Assembly: GCF_900129665.1 (NCBI RefSeq)
Contig: NZ_FQWL01000002.1
Span: 434,001 to 498,000, forward strand
DNA: 64,000 nt
Direction of reading: 5' to 3'
DNA from: Flagellimonas flava
GTDB lineage: Bacteria > Bacteroidota > Bacteroidia > Flavobacteriales > Flavobacteriaceae
Positions 7,859 to 16,483 of the stretch are shown one piece after another; position 1 is the stretch's first letter; every line of letters starts with the position of its first letter. The translations under genes were made by a program, and so were the position numbers. Under the pieces are notes generated by a model that did not search any database, was not told where the DNA came from, and saw only the letters and a program-made list of their open reading frames with translations.

Positions 7859-8416
7859 CTATTCTTTCCAGCGGAGGCTTTCCATAATTCTTCTAATATC
7901 CTTTTGGAGGTAAACCGCTGCCGGAAGAATGGAGTCGTAATTGGGTTTGGCATAGAAATACAATGACCCGGTAATGAAGTGATTTGTGCTATCCGTCACA
8001 TAAAATTGTGATTGGGAAGCAGCATTTCCGCTTACCTCGTAAAACATTCCGTAAACCTTATCACCAGGGTTTACAAAGGGTTGTTCCACAATGTTATCCG
8101 CCTTCACCACATGCTCATAAGAAAGTTTTTGGGCATCAGTCAACAAGATCTTGAGGTTGTCATCGACAGGTTTGTAGGTGATATAGACCGATCCGCTCAT
8201 CATGGGGTAATCAAGGACCAGGGAGCAGTCCCTGTTTTCTTTTATGGTAGCAAGCGTGTTTAAGTCAAAAGTGTAGTCGCAATCAGTGGTTGATGCCTTG
8301 TAAGTAGCTTCGGGGTAATCCAATCGTAACATGGCTTTGGGTTTGGGCAAAATATCGTCTTTGCAGCTCACAAGCATTATCCAAATCCCTAATAAAAAAC
8401 ACCCCTTATACTTCAT
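7859..8416 (-). CDS. gldD: Gliding motility lipoprotein GldD
   Basis: A 185-residue lipoprotein with the lipid-accepting Cys at position 18 (IMLVSC) and the family signature PKPKAMLRLDYPEATY just after it. GldD is one of the proteins needed for gliding, and linked to the type IX secretion machinery, in Flavobacterium johnsoniae. The start overlaps the end of gldE by 11 bases, the arrangement usual in flavobacteria. Placement with mutY, ssb and gldE supports the call. Whether this organism actually glides cannot be read from this gene alone. Confidence 0.93.
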   Translation of the reverse strand: MKYKGCFLLGIWIMLVSCKDDILPKPKAMLRLDYPEATYKASTTDCDYTFDLNTLATIKENRDCSLVLDYPMMSGSVYITYKPVDDNLKILLTDAQKLSYEHVVKADNIVEQPFVNPGDKVYGMFYEVSGNAASQSQFYVTDSTNHFITGSLYFYAKPNYDSILPAAVYLQKDIRRIMESLRWKE

Positions 8417-9734
8417 TTGGCAACGTCACTTTTATTCGTTTCAACCTTTTTTTATCCAAACTCTCAACTATAAACTGATACTCTTTGAACAGTACCTTTT
8501 CCCCTCTTTTCGGAAAACTTCCAGAAATCTCCAACACAAAGCCCGCAATGGTTTCTGACTCTCCTTTTTGACCTTCAAAATCCTCTTCATCTTCAATTTT
8601 CACCACCCTATAAAAATCTTTCAAGGTGGTTTTTCCATCGAATACGTAATTATGGTCATCCAACTTGGAATACACCAAATCCTCATCGTCAAACTCATCG
8701 CTGATATCCCCCACGATTTCCTCAATGATATCCTCCAAAGTTACAATTCCGGAAGTACCGCCGTACTCGTCCACCACAACCGCCAAATGATTCTTTTTTT
8801 CCTGAAATTCCAAGAGCAAATCGTCTAGCTTCTTATTTTCCGGAACAAAGTAAGGTTCTCGGATAAGAGACATCCAATTGAAATTTTTTCTATCTATATA
8901 AGGTAGTAAGTCTTTCACATAAAGTACACCGAGAACGTTATCCATATTCTCGGAAAAAACAGGTATTCTGGAATAGCCATTCTTAGTTATCTCCTCCAAG
9001 ACCTCTGGAAACTTCATATCCTCGTTTAAAGCGAAAATATCTATCCTCGGACGCATCACCTGCTTGGTATCCGTATTGCCAAAGGTTACGATTCCTTCCA
9101 AAATCTTCTGCTCCTCCTTGGTGGTATCTCCTTCCGAAGCGAGTTCCAACGCCTGGGACAGATGATCCACGCTAAGATTAGATTTTTGCCTTCCCAATTT
9201 ATCGTGCAAAAACCCAGTGGCGGAACCCATGGGTGAGCTAAATGGGGTAAGTAAAACGCTAAGTAATTTAATAGGTGCAGACATGAACAGGGAGAATTGA
9301 GCCCTGTTTCTGTTCGCGTAAATCTTTGGGAGGATTTCCCCGAACATTAAAATTAAAAAGGTGGCTACCCCAACTTCGAGCAGAAACCGTACTGAAATAA
9401 CTCCAAAAAGTACTTGATCAATTCCCTCAAAAATTACGTTTCCTATAGAACTGAACAAAAGCACAATACCAATATTGATGGCATTATTGGCAATTAAAAT
9501 GGTAGCCAAAAGTTTTTTGGGCTTGTTCAAAAGATGCACAATGCGCTTTCCCTTCGAGGTTCCTTCCTCCTCCATTTCGTTGAGGTCAGTCTGAGATAGG
9601 CCAAATAAGGCTACCTCTGCTCCCGAAATCAAAGCAGAGCACATCAGTAGTATAAACAAGACCAGTATTTTCGCCGTAAACCAGCCTCCGTAAGAGGCCA
9701 AATAAAATACCAAACTATGGGGCTCGGGATCCAA
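8406..9734 (-). CDS. gldE: GldE, CNNM/CorC-type membrane protein
   Basis: The 442-residue protein has an N-terminal DUF21/CNNM membrane domain (about residues 15-190, several hydrophobic segments and a GAEVALFGLS motif), a pair of CBS domains (about 205-335, including FGNTDTKQVMRPRIDIFALN and VVVDEYGGTSGIVTLEDIIE) and a C-terminal CorC/HlyC transporter-associated domain (about 350-435). Such proteins are linked to magnesium or cobalt efflux; in flavobacteria the copy next to gldD is named GldE and supports gliding. It follows ssb by 23 bases and overlaps gldD, so the four minus-strand genes here likely form one transcript. Confidence 0.93.
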   Translation of the reverse strand: MDPEPHSLVFYLASYGGWFTAKILVLFILLMCSALISGAEVALFGLSQTDLNEMEEEGTSKGKRIVHLLNKPKKLLATILIANNAINIGIVLLFSSIGNVIFEGIDQVLFGVISVRFLLEVGVATFLILMFGEILPKIYANRNRAQFSLFMSAPIKLLSVLLTPFSSPMGSATGFLHDKLGRQKSNLSVDHLSQALELASEGDTTKEEQKILEGIVTFGNTDTKQVMRPRIDIFALNEDMKFPEVLEEITKNGYSRIPVFSENMDNVLGVLYVKDLLPYIDRKNFNWMSLIREPYFVPENKKLDDLLLEFQEKKNHLAVVVDEYGGTSGIVTLEDIIEEIVGDISDEFDDEDLVYSKLDDHNYVFDGKTTLKDFYRVVKIEDEEDFEGQKGESETIAGFVLEISGSFPKRGEKVLFKEYQFIVESLDKKRLKRIKVTLPNEV

Positions 9735-9757
9735 TTCGATCAGGTTATTGCTTTATA

Positions 9758-10213
9758 TTAGAATGGTAGGTCATCATCCTGACCAGTTTCTTCCACCGGA
9801 GCAGGATCAATGGGTTTGGCAGGTGCACTGGCGGTAGAAGGGCTACCGGCCTGTTGCGTATTCGCCATACTTTCCTTTTTGGTGCTTAAAAAGGTAAAAT
9901 CTTGCACATGGACCTCGGTGGTGTAGCGCGTGTTGCCATCTTCACCCTGCCATTGTCTATTTTTTAATCTTCCCTCCAGGTAGACCTTATCACCTTTGCT
10001 CAAGTACTTTTCACAAATTTCGGCGGCCTTATTGCGGACTACAATATTATGCCAGTCCGTATTGGTCACCTTCTCCCCGGTTTGCCTATTTGTATAGGTC
10101 TCGTTGGTGGCCAAAGGGAAGCGGGCAATGCAGTTTCCTCCCTCGAAATAGTGGATTTTCACCTCGTCGCCCAAATGCCCGATCAGCATCACTTTATTTA
10201 ATGTTCCGCTCAT
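9758..10213 (-). CDS. ssb: Single-stranded DNA-binding protein
   Basis: The 151-residue protein begins MSGTLNKVMLIGHLGDEVKI, then has an OB-fold of about 105 residues with TDWHNIVVRNKAAEICEKYL and KVYLEGRLKNRQW, typical of bacterial SSB. A disordered Pro/Ala-rich linker leads to the acidic tip DDDLPF, which in this family recruits replication and repair partners. It lies between mutY and gldE with 23-base gaps on both sides. Flavobacteria often keep more than one ssb; this is the one linked to mutY. Confidence 0.96.
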   Translation of the reverse strand: MSGTLNKVMLIGHLGDEVKIHYFEGGNCIARFPLATNETYTNRQTGEKVTNTDWHNIVVRNKAAEICEKYLSKGDKVYLEGRLKNRQWQGEDGNTRYTTEVHVQDFTFLSTKKESMANTQQAGSPSTASAPAKPIDPAPVEETGQDDDLPF

Positions 10214-10236
10214 AATTCTTTAATTGGTCAAAAGTA

Positions 10237-11274
10237 CTAAATTTTAAACGTCTTTAGGAAGTCCGCTATCAAAACGGGAACGGGAAAATCATGGATTTTA
10301 TCCCATGGAATACTTTCTTCCGATATTTCATCCACTTCCAAAATCCAAAATTGGGTATGGAGATGTTGGTGGGACAATTTATGCACTATGGGTGTCTCGT
10401 TAAACAAAACAATATGCCCCACGTTTAGATCTTTTTCATATTCCCTCAGTTGACTTACAAACTCATCCGTACTGAGCAGCTTATCAGATTCCAAGAGGGG
10501 GAATTGATATAAATTTTGCCAGATTCCCTTTCCTTCCCGCTGCTCCATTCGGGTTTTTCTCTGTGGGTTCAAATACACCAAATAGTTGAAATATCTATTT
10601 CGGACTTTTGTTTTGTTTAACTTAACGGGGAGTTCGCCTACTTTTCCCTCTTTTAAGGCCACACAACTTTGGTTTAGTGGACAGCGAGTGCAGTTTGGAC
10701 TTTTAGGGGCACATTGCATGGCTCCAAATTCCATAATACCCTGATTGTAATCGCGTATCTCATCGGCATCCATGACCTCTCTGGCCAGGGTCTTAAAATA
10801 TTTTATCCCTTCGGAGCTGTTTATTGGTAGGTCGATTCCAAAATATCTCGCAAGAACACGATATACGTTACCATCCACTACGGGTTCCGGCAAATCGAAA
10901 CAAATGGATGCGATGGCACTCGCCGTATAATCTCCCACACCCTTGAGTTGCCTTAACGCTTTATAGGTGTCCGGAAATTTTCCTAAATGTTGGTCAACCA
11001 CCATTTTGGCCGTTGCATGCAGATTCCTGGCCCTGGAGTAATATCCCAGTCCCTGCCAAAGTTTTAGCACTCGCTCTTCGGATGCCTTCGCCAAGTCATG
11101 TACCGTTGGGAAATTCTCCAGGAACTTGTGGTAGTAGGGCATTCCCTGGGCTACCCTTGTTTGCTGAAGCATGATTTCTGAAAGCCAAATTTTATAGGGA
11201 TCTTTAGTGGCCCTCCATGGCAATGGCCGTTTGTTTTGGGCATACCATTTTAGAATTTCTTTCGAAAAAGACAT
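10237..11274 (-). CDS. mutY: A/G-specific adenine glycosylase MutY
   Basis: This 345-residue base-excision enzyme removes adenine mispaired with 8-oxoguanine. Visible features are the helix-hairpin-helix LKGVGDYTASAIAS, the catalytic region VVDGNVYRVLARYF with its Asp, and an iron-sulphur cluster motif of four Cys spaced C-x6-C-x2-C-x5-C near residues 195-215. The last 110 residues form the Nudix-like domain that recognises 8-oxoguanine. It is the first gene of the mutY-ssb-gldE-gldD run and is transcribed away from the HU gene, sharing a 122-base divergent intergenic region. Confidence 0.96.
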   Translation of the reverse strand: MSFSKEILKWYAQNKRPLPWRATKDPYKIWLSEIMLQQTRVAQGMPYYHKFLENFPTVHDLAKASEERVLKLWQGLGYYSRARNLHATAKMVVDQHLGKFPDTYKALRQLKGVGDYTASAIASICFDLPEPVVDGNVYRVLARYFGIDLPINSSEGIKYFKTLAREVMDADEIRDYNQGIMEFGAMQCAPKSPNCTRCPLNQSCVALKEGKVGELPVKLNKTKVRNRYFNYLVYLNPQRKTRMEQREGKGIWQNLYQFPLLESDKLLSTDEFVSQLREYEKDLNVGHIVLFNETPIVHKLSHQHLHTQFWILEVDEISEESIPWDKIHDFPVPVLIADFLKTFKI

Positions 11275-11355
11275 GTAGGAAAATACTAAGGGTTAAAAGT
11301 AGCAGTTTATATACTTAAAATTAAAGGCTTTAAACAAAAGATTAATTTTAATTTT

Positions 11356-11363
11356 TATATTTG
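11356..11363 (+). promoter_or_regulatory. Putative -7 box for HU-family gene
   Basis: TATATTTG, an exact TAnnTTTG box, lies 34 bases before the ATG of the HU-family gene in strongly A+T-rich DNA. No TTG is found at the expected 19-20 base distance, so the -33 element is weak or absent. Confidence 0.55.
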
Positions 11364-11396
11364 CAAGCCTAAAAAATTAGAAAATAATAATACGAA

Positions 11397-11687
11397 ATGA
11401 CGAAAGCAGATATTGTAACTAGAATCTCAGAAAAACTAGGTATAGAAAAAGGAGACGTACAAGCAACAGTGGAATCTTTTATGGAGGAGGTAAAATCGTC
11501 CTTGGAGAATGGTGATAATGTGTATTTAAGAGGTTTTGGAAGCTTTATCATTAAGACGAGAGCCGAAAAGACAGGTAGAAACATTTCAAAGAATACTACT
11601 ATTAAAATTCCTGCGCACAATATTCCAGCGTTTAAGCCGGCAAAAGTTTTTGTGGAGGGTGTGAAAAGCAACGTTCAAGTAAAATAA
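11397..11687 (+). CDS. HU/IHF-family DNA-binding protein
   Basis: The 96-residue protein matches bacterial histone-like proteins throughout: TKADIVTRISEKLGIEKGDV at the start, then VKSSLENGDNVYLRGFGSF and the DNA-contacting arm region TIKIPAHNIPAFKPAKVF. These dimers bend DNA and organise the nucleoid. Sequence alone does not settle HU against IHF, so no symbol is given. It is 28 bases upstream of a gene for a tiny basic peptide, likely on the same transcript, and both are followed by a terminator. Confidence 0.93.
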   Translation: MTKADIVTRISEKLGIEKGDVQATVESFMEEVKSSLENGDNVYLRGFGSFIIKTRAEKTGRNISKNTTIKIPAHNIPAFKPAKVFVEGVKSNVQVK

Positions 11688-11715
11688 GATAACTAACACT
11701 TAAAGGAAGAGCCAT

Positions 11716-11805
11716 ATGCCGAGTGGTAAAAAAAGAAAAAGACATAAGGTAGCTACCCACAAGCGCAAGAAGCGCAGAAGAGCTAACCGACACAAGAAAA
11801 AGTAG
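11716..11805 (+). CDS. 29-residue highly basic conserved peptide (candidate ribosomal protein)
   Basis: A complete reading frame from ATG to TAG encodes 29 residues, 20 of them Lys, Arg or His, beginning MPSGKKRKRHKVATHKRKK and ending RANRHKKK. It lies 28 bases after the HU gene and before RNase E/G. I recall nearly identical peptides in many Bacteroidota at short, usually unannotated loci, and I believe a small extra protein was reported in a flavobacterial ribosome structure under a name like bL38; I cannot verify either here. The composition resembles ribosomal proteins such as bL34 or bTHX. The real alternative is a chance frame, but the codon pattern and the terminator closing exactly at its stop argue against that. 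Confidence 0.75.
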   Translation: MPSGKKRKRHKVATHKRKKRRRANRHKKK

Positions 11806-11824
11806 TTGTTGCAACTACTTTTTC
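11800..11824 (+). terminator. Terminator overlapping the stop of the 29-residue gene
   Basis: AAGTAGTTG and CAACTACTT form a perfect 9-bp stem with a 3-base loop, followed by a run of T. The stem begins inside the last codon and includes the stop codon, so the gene and its terminator are fused. Confidence 0.8.
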
Positions 11825-11872
11825 ATTTTACAACCCTACGTTCTTTGACATAGAGATTCGAGAAAGAATTTC

Positions 11873-11936
11873 AATCGGTTAAAACCGATTCTACATATTG
11901 TTTAATCATTTATCCCAATAAACATAATGGGATAAA
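11873..11936 (+). promoter_or_regulatory. Two inverted repeats in the RNase E/G leader
   Basis: Two separate hairpins can form upstream of the RNase E/G gene: an 18-base palindrome (AATCGGTT paired with AACCGATT, 11873-11890) and a 9-bp stem (TTTATCCCA paired with TGGGATAAA, 11909-11936) with a 10-base loop. The second ends 15 bases before the GTG start. RNase E of E. coli controls its own message through hairpins in the leader, so self-regulation is a reasonable inference here; it is not shown. Confidence 0.55.
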
Positions 11937-11951
11937 TAAAAATCGATTCAG

Positions 11952-13499
11952 GTGAATAGAGAATTAATCGTTAGATCTAGTCCTGAAGCAGTCGATTTTG
12001 CCTTATTAAAGGATGGAAAACTAATTGAATTACACAAAGACGAGGACGACAACAATTTTACTGTAGGGGATATCTTCCTAGCCAAGATAAGAAAACCCGT
12101 TACCGGTCTAAATGCTGCGTTCGTAAATGTAGGTTATGAAAAAGATGCGTTCCTGCACTACCATGACCTAGGCCCGCAGCTCGCCTCCATGCTGAAATTC
12201 ATTAAAAAAGCAAGAACAGGGAAAGTTAGAGATTACTCCCTAAAAGATTTTCCATTTGAAAAAGATATAGACAAGAATGGCAGTATTAACGAAGTTATTA
12301 AGGCCAATCAGTCATTATTGGTACAAATTGTAAAAGAACCTATTTCCACCAAAGGACCAAGAATTAGTTCCGAGCTTTCCTTAGCCGGGCGATATTTGGT
12401 AATGGTTCCTTTTTCTGATCGGGTTTCCGTTTCACAAAAAATTGGAAGCAAGGAAGAAAAGGACAGGCTTATACGACTAGTAAAAAGTATAAAGCCCAAG
12501 GGATTTGGTGTTATCATACGTACCGTAGCAGAAGGCAAGAAAGTTGCAGAACTAGACAAAGATCTTCAGAATTTGTTTTCCAAATGGATAACAATGTGCA
12601 AGAAACTGCATAAAGCGCCCCATCCATCCAAAGTATTGGTTGAGCTCAACAGAGCCTCATCCATTCTCCGAGATGTGTTCAACGACTCCTTTACGGGAAT
12701 CCATGTGGACGATGAAACGCTTTATCATCAAATTAAGGATTACTTGCACGAAATCGCACCACAAAAGGAATCCATCGTCAAACATTACTCTGGTTCGGCT
12801 CCAATCTTCGAAAAGTTTGGAATCGAACGCCAAATTAAAACTTCTTTTGGTAGAACCGCCTCCATGAGCAGGGGCGCATACCTTGTTATTGAACATACCG
12901 AAGCACTTCATGTTATTGATGTGAACAGTGGTAATCGTTCCAACAAGGCAAAAAACCAAGAAGATACGGCACTGGAAGTAAACCTTTTGGCAGCCTCTGA
13001 AATCGCAAGGCAATTGCGCCTCAGAGATATGGGCGGAATCATTGTAGTAGATTTCATAGATATGACCAAAGGTGATCATCGAAGAAAACTGTTTGACCAT
13101 CTCAGGGAGGAAATGAAGGATGACCGTGCCAAGCACAAAATCCTGCCCCCAAGTAAATTTGGCCTGGTCCAAATCACGAGACAACGTGTTCGTCCAGAAA
13201 TGAACATCAAGACCAGTGAGGAAAATCCAAATGGCTCAGGTAAAGAGGTAGAAGCCCCGATTGTTTTGGTTGATAAAATCAATGCAGATTTGGAGCGAAT
13301 CCTAAAAAGCAATCAAAAGGATAATGGTATCATTTTAAACATCCATCCCTTTATTGCGGCCTATTTGACCCAAGGATATCCATCACCCCGTTTTAAGTGG
13401 TTTTTGGAGCACAAGAAATGGGTTAAGGTTCAGCCTAGGGATGCTTACACCTACCTTGAATACCGTTTTAAAAACAAGGATGGTAAAACCATTAGATAA
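11952..13499 (+). CDS. rng: Ribonuclease E/G family protein
   Basis: The 515-residue endonuclease starts at GTG (MNRELIVRSSPEAVDFALLK). Residues about 35-120 carry the S1-like RNA-binding domain (VGDIFLAKIRKPVTGLNAAF), and the catalytic core holds HVIDVNSGNRS and GGIIVVDFIDM, with the metal-binding Asp residues. It should process rRNA and decay mRNA. The Zn-link motif CPxC, which joins subunits in E. coli RNase E, is replaced at residues 425-428 by NPNG. No C-terminal scaffold arm follows, so the length fits RNase G rather than full RNase E. The leader has two inverted repeats. Confidence 0.93.
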   Translation: MNRELIVRSSPEAVDFALLKDGKLIELHKDEDDNNFTVGDIFLAKIRKPVTGLNAAFVNVGYEKDAFLHYHDLGPQLASMLKFIKKARTGKVRDYSLKDFPFEKDIDKNGSINEVIKANQSLLVQIVKEPISTKGPRISSELSLAGRYLVMVPFSDRVSVSQKIGSKEEKDRLIRLVKSIKPKGFGVIIRTVAEGKKVAELDKDLQNLFSKWITMCKKLHKAPHPSKVLVELNRASSILRDVFNDSFTGIHVDDETLYHQIKDYLHEIAPQKESIVKHYSGSAPIFEKFGIERQIKTSFGRTASMSRGAYLVIEHTEALHVIDVNSGNRSNKAKNQEDTALEVNLLAASEIARQLRLRDMGGIIVVDFIDMTKGDHRRKLFDHLREEMKDDRAKHKILPPSKFGLVQITRQRVRPEMNIKTSEENPNGSGKEVEAPIVLVDKINADLERILKSNQKDNGIILNIHPFIAAYLTQGYPSPRFKWFLEHKKWVKVQPRDAYTYLEYRFKNKDGKTIR

Positions 13500-13500
13500 C

Positions 13501-13536
13501 AAAAGCGACTTCCAGTAATGGGGTCGCTTTTTTTTG
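13501..13536 (+). terminator. Intrinsic terminator of RNase E/G gene
   Basis: AAAAGCGAC and GTCGCTTTT form a 9-bp stem with a 13-base loop, immediately followed by eight or more T. It begins directly after the stop codon. Confidence 0.85.
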
Positions 13537-13561
13537 TTTTATACATTTAATGACAATATGG

Positions 13562-13569
13562 TATTTTTG
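13562..13569 (+). promoter_or_regulatory. Putative -7 box for glycosidase-like gene
   Basis: TATTTTTG fits TAnnTTTG and lies 23 bases before the ATG, right after the upstream terminator. A properly spaced TTG was not found. Confidence 0.5.
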
Positions 13570-13592
13570 GATAATACCTATTCGCTCAAAAA

Positions 13593-15968
13593 ATGAAAAG
13601 TATATTTCTCTTTTTTTTAGTACTGCTGTTAGTTGGTTGTTCCGAAGAAAATTCAAGGTCCATTTCCGAATTGTTCACTGATTCTCCCGCTATCATGGGT
13701 AAAGCCGAGTATTTGGATTCCCCCTATGTAACGGCAGGAAACAGAGTCTATATGGTTGGACATCAGAATGGAAGTTTCCCTCCTTTGGGCTGGCACATAA
13801 AAGGCGAAATGGGAGGCATTTGGAACCACCCCATTAAACTATTGGACGGATTCGAGGGAAAGTTGACCATAAAAGGTGACAGTCTTAAACTTGATACAGC
13901 ACAGGAATTTATCAATTACCCTTTCGCCAACAAACACATATACATTTGGGAATCCAAGGGAATTACAATTGAACGATGGCAGTTCGTTCCCGACGACCTC
14001 CAAGGGATTTTTGTCCAGTTTGTTCTTAAAAACACCACAAATCAGGACCAACAGGGCAATTTTGAGTTCATCGGGCATTCGGACCTAATCCCTACCTGGT
14101 TGGGCGAACGCACCCAAATGACAGATGACAAGGATTCTGCCAATTTTGAAAAAGATAAATGGGTAGTAAAGGATAACTCTAATGAATGGTACGCGGTTTT
14201 CGGGGCAGATCAAGCCCCAACCTCCCATGGACAAATCTTGGAAAAACCGGGACATAATGGAATATCCAATACGTTGGAATACACAATCGACCTACCATCG
14301 CAATCACAAAAAATACTAAGTTTTGTTATAGCGGGGTCGTACAACTCCAAATCTGATGCTTTACAAACCTACAACCAAATCGGTTTAGATTATTTCAATT
14401 TGGCAACGCAAAAAAAAGACCGTTACGCCAAGCTGGTATCACAGTCCAAATTGACTATTCCTGATGCGTCCCTACAGGAGACTTTTGAGTGGTTAAAGTA
14501 CAACAGTGATTGGCTCGTTAGAACCGTTCCCGAAATAGGAACTGGAATTGGAGCTGGAATCCCAGATTACCCTTGGTGGTTTGGGGTTGACAGCGAATAT
14601 GCCCTAAAAGGCTATATGGCGGTTGGCCAGGACAACATTGTGGAACAGACCATCCAATTGTTGGACAGTGTTTCCATGGCCATTAACGGAAACGGAAAGA
14701 TTCTTCATGAAATGTCCACCAACGGGAGTGTTTTCAACGAAGGAAATATCAATGAAACCCCCCAGTTTGCCTCTTTGATTTGGGAAATCTACACTTGGAA
14801 TGGCAATAAGGAATTTCTTCGAAAATACTTCCCTACCATCCAAAAAGGTCTTTCTTGGCTTATGGAAGCAAATGATAGCAACAAAAATCTGTTCCCTGAC
14901 GGTTTTGGAATGATGGAGATTCATGGGTTGGACAGTGAAATGATAGATGTGGCCGCTTATACCCAAAGGGCGTTTGTGGATGCGTCTAAAATAGCCGTGG
15001 AACTTGACAAGGATGATTTGGCCAAAAACTACCAAGAATTGGCAACTCAACTCAAGGAAAAAATAAATTCTGAGCTCTGGTCCGAGGAATTTAACTCCTT
15101 TGCGGACTTTCTTGGAACCGATGAGCAGGCCGTACACCTTATTGAAGATGCAATTATACGGGCGGACACGCTCAACAAACCATGGGCCATTGAAGAACTT
15201 GAAGCAACCAAAAAACAAATTCTAAACAACCCGTCCAACCGACTCAGACCCTTTGTGTTGCATCATAATTGGGTGGTGAATACCCCCATGGAAATGGGTA
15301 TCGCAGATTCCGCGAAGGCCTTTTCTGCATTGGATACCGCTAAGAAATTCACTAATCCCTTTGGCGTCTTTGTTACAGGCATAGATCGGGACGATTCTGC
15401 AGGAAAGGATTTTGGATCCTTTGAAGGTAGCAAGGTGTTCTCCTATACTGGAGCAGTAATGACGCTTCCTACCGGCGTGCAGGCCATTGCAGAAAATAAT
15501 TATGGAAGACCTGATGAGGCCTTGGACTATTTACAGCGTATGACGCGCTCATTCAGCTATGCCCTTCCCGGAAGCATGTACGAGGTGTCTCCGGATTATG
15601 GGATGATGGCCCAGGCTTGGAATATCTATGCTTTTGCCATACCTGTGGTTCAGCAATTTTTTGGTATCCAACCTATGGCAAGTCAAAAAAAGGTAATTAT
15701 TAGACCTCAAATGCCAAAGGCGTGGGATTCTGGAGCAAAGCTGGAAAATGTGAAAATCGCAGATAATTCCGTTTCCATCGCGTATCAAAAAAATGAGCAG
15801 GGCAATATAGAGCTAACAGTATCGCAAACTGCTCCAAATTGGACCATTCAACTAGAACTTCCCCAAGGTGATTATGAAATTATTGAAGGAAAAGCCGAGA
15901 CAACACGAAATGCAGCTACGGTGACATTCTTATCTTCCAACCAAAAGCTAAAAGTAAAAGAAAACTAG
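13593..15968 (+). CDS. Glycogen-debranching-like (six-hairpin) glycosidase lipoprotein
   Basis: A 791-residue lipoprotein: the signal ends at LLVGC with Cys16 as lipid acceptor. Residues about 30-290 form a beta-rich N-terminal domain; about 295-690 form the alpha/alpha barrel typical of amylo-alpha-1,6-glucosidase and related inverting glycosidases, with WLKYNSDWLVRTVPEIG, PWWFGVDSEYALKGY, and EIHGLDSEMIDVAAYTQRAF. A small beta domain closes the protein. Acidic residues in GVDSE and GLDSE are possible catalytic candidates. Exact substrate is unclear: debranching of external or periplasmic alpha-glucans is one option, and trehalase-like activity is another. It stands apart from any visible sugar-use locus and is followed four bases later by recX. 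Confidence 0.75.
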   Translation: MKSIFLFFLVLLLVGCSEENSRSISELFTDSPAIMGKAEYLDSPYVTAGNRVYMVGHQNGSFPPLGWHIKGEMGGIWNHPIKLLDGFEGKLTIKGDSLKLDTAQEFINYPFANKHIYIWESKGITIERWQFVPDDLQGIFVQFVLKNTTNQDQQGNFEFIGHSDLIPTWLGERTQMTDDKDSANFEKDKWVVKDNSNEWYAVFGADQAPTSHGQILEKPGHNGISNTLEYTIDLPSQSQKILSFVIAGSYNSKSDALQTYNQIGLDYFNLATQKKDRYAKLVSQSKLTIPDASLQETFEWLKYNSDWLVRTVPEIGTGIGAGIPDYPWWFGVDSEYALKGYMAVGQDNIVEQTIQLLDSVSMAINGNGKILHEMSTNGSVFNEGNINETPQFASLIWEIYTWNGNKEFLRKYFPTIQKGLSWLMEANDSNKNLFPDGFGMMEIHGLDSEMIDVAAYTQRAFVDASKIAVELDKDDLAKNYQELATQLKEKINSELWSEEFNSFADFLGTDEQAVHLIEDAIIRADTLNKPWAIEELEATKKQILNNPSNRLRPFVLHHNWVVNTPMEMGIADSAKAFSALDTAKKFTNPFGVFVTGIDRDDSAGKDFGSFEGSKVFSYTGAVMTLPTGVQAIAENNYGRPDEALDYLQRMTRSFSYALPGSMYEVSPDYGMMAQAWNIYAFAIPVVQQFFGIQPMASQKKVIIRPQMPKAWDSGAKLENVKIADNSVSIAYQKNEQGNIELTVSQTAPNWTIQLELPQGDYEIIEGKAETTRNAATVTFLSSNQKLKVKEN

Positions 15969-15972
15969 ATTG

Positions 15973-16461
15973 ATGCCCAACTTCAATCATCACCACAAGC
16001 ATATAACAGTACAGGAAGCACAGCGTAAAATGGAACATTACTGTGCTTATCAGGAACGATGTCATAAAGAAGTTGTGGAAAAATTGAAGGGGATGCGCAT
16101 GATTCCAGAAGTCATTGACATCATAATTGCACATTTAATCCAGGAAAATTACCTAAACGAAGAACGGTTCGCACAAAGTTTCGCTAGGGGAAAATTCAAT
16201 ATCAAAAAGTGGGGAAGAAATCGAATTGTTAGTGAATTAAAGCAACGCCAGATTTCCAAATTCAACATAAATAGTGCCTTGAAGGAAATTGATGAAACTG
16301 AGTACCAGCGCACCCTGGACGATTTGGCAAAAAAACGATGGGAACAGGTTCAAGAAGTAAATATTCAAAGGAAAAAGAAGAAAACGGCGGACTATCTTTT
16401 ATATCGAGGCTGGGAAAGCGATCTGGTCTATCAAAAATTAAAAGAGCTCCAATCCCAATAG
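15973..16461 (+). CDS. recX: Regulatory protein RecX
   Basis: The 162-residue protein has the three-helix repeats of RecX (YCAYQERCHKEVVEKLKGMR, then YLNEERFAQSFARGKFNIKKWGRNRI and later YLLYRGWESDLVYQKLKEL). RecX limits RecA filament growth. I chose the ATG at 15973; an adjacent TTG at 15970 would add one residue. It begins four bases after the glycosidase stop, though no link in function is evident, and recA is not in this window. Confidence 0.93.
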   Translation: MPNFNHHHKHITVQEAQRKMEHYCAYQERCHKEVVEKLKGMRMIPEVIDIIIAHLIQENYLNEERFAQSFARGKFNIKKWGRNRIVSELKQRQISKFNINSALKEIDETEYQRTLDDLAKKRWEQVQEVNIQRKKKKTADYLLYRGWESDLVYQKLKELQSQ

Positions 16462-16483
16462 ATTTCGCCCCTATTGTCCACTC

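Noticed and set aside
14604..15218. A 204-codon open frame on the minus strand
   Set aside because: Fully opposite the glycosidase-like lipoprotein gene, Phe- and His-rich without family features.
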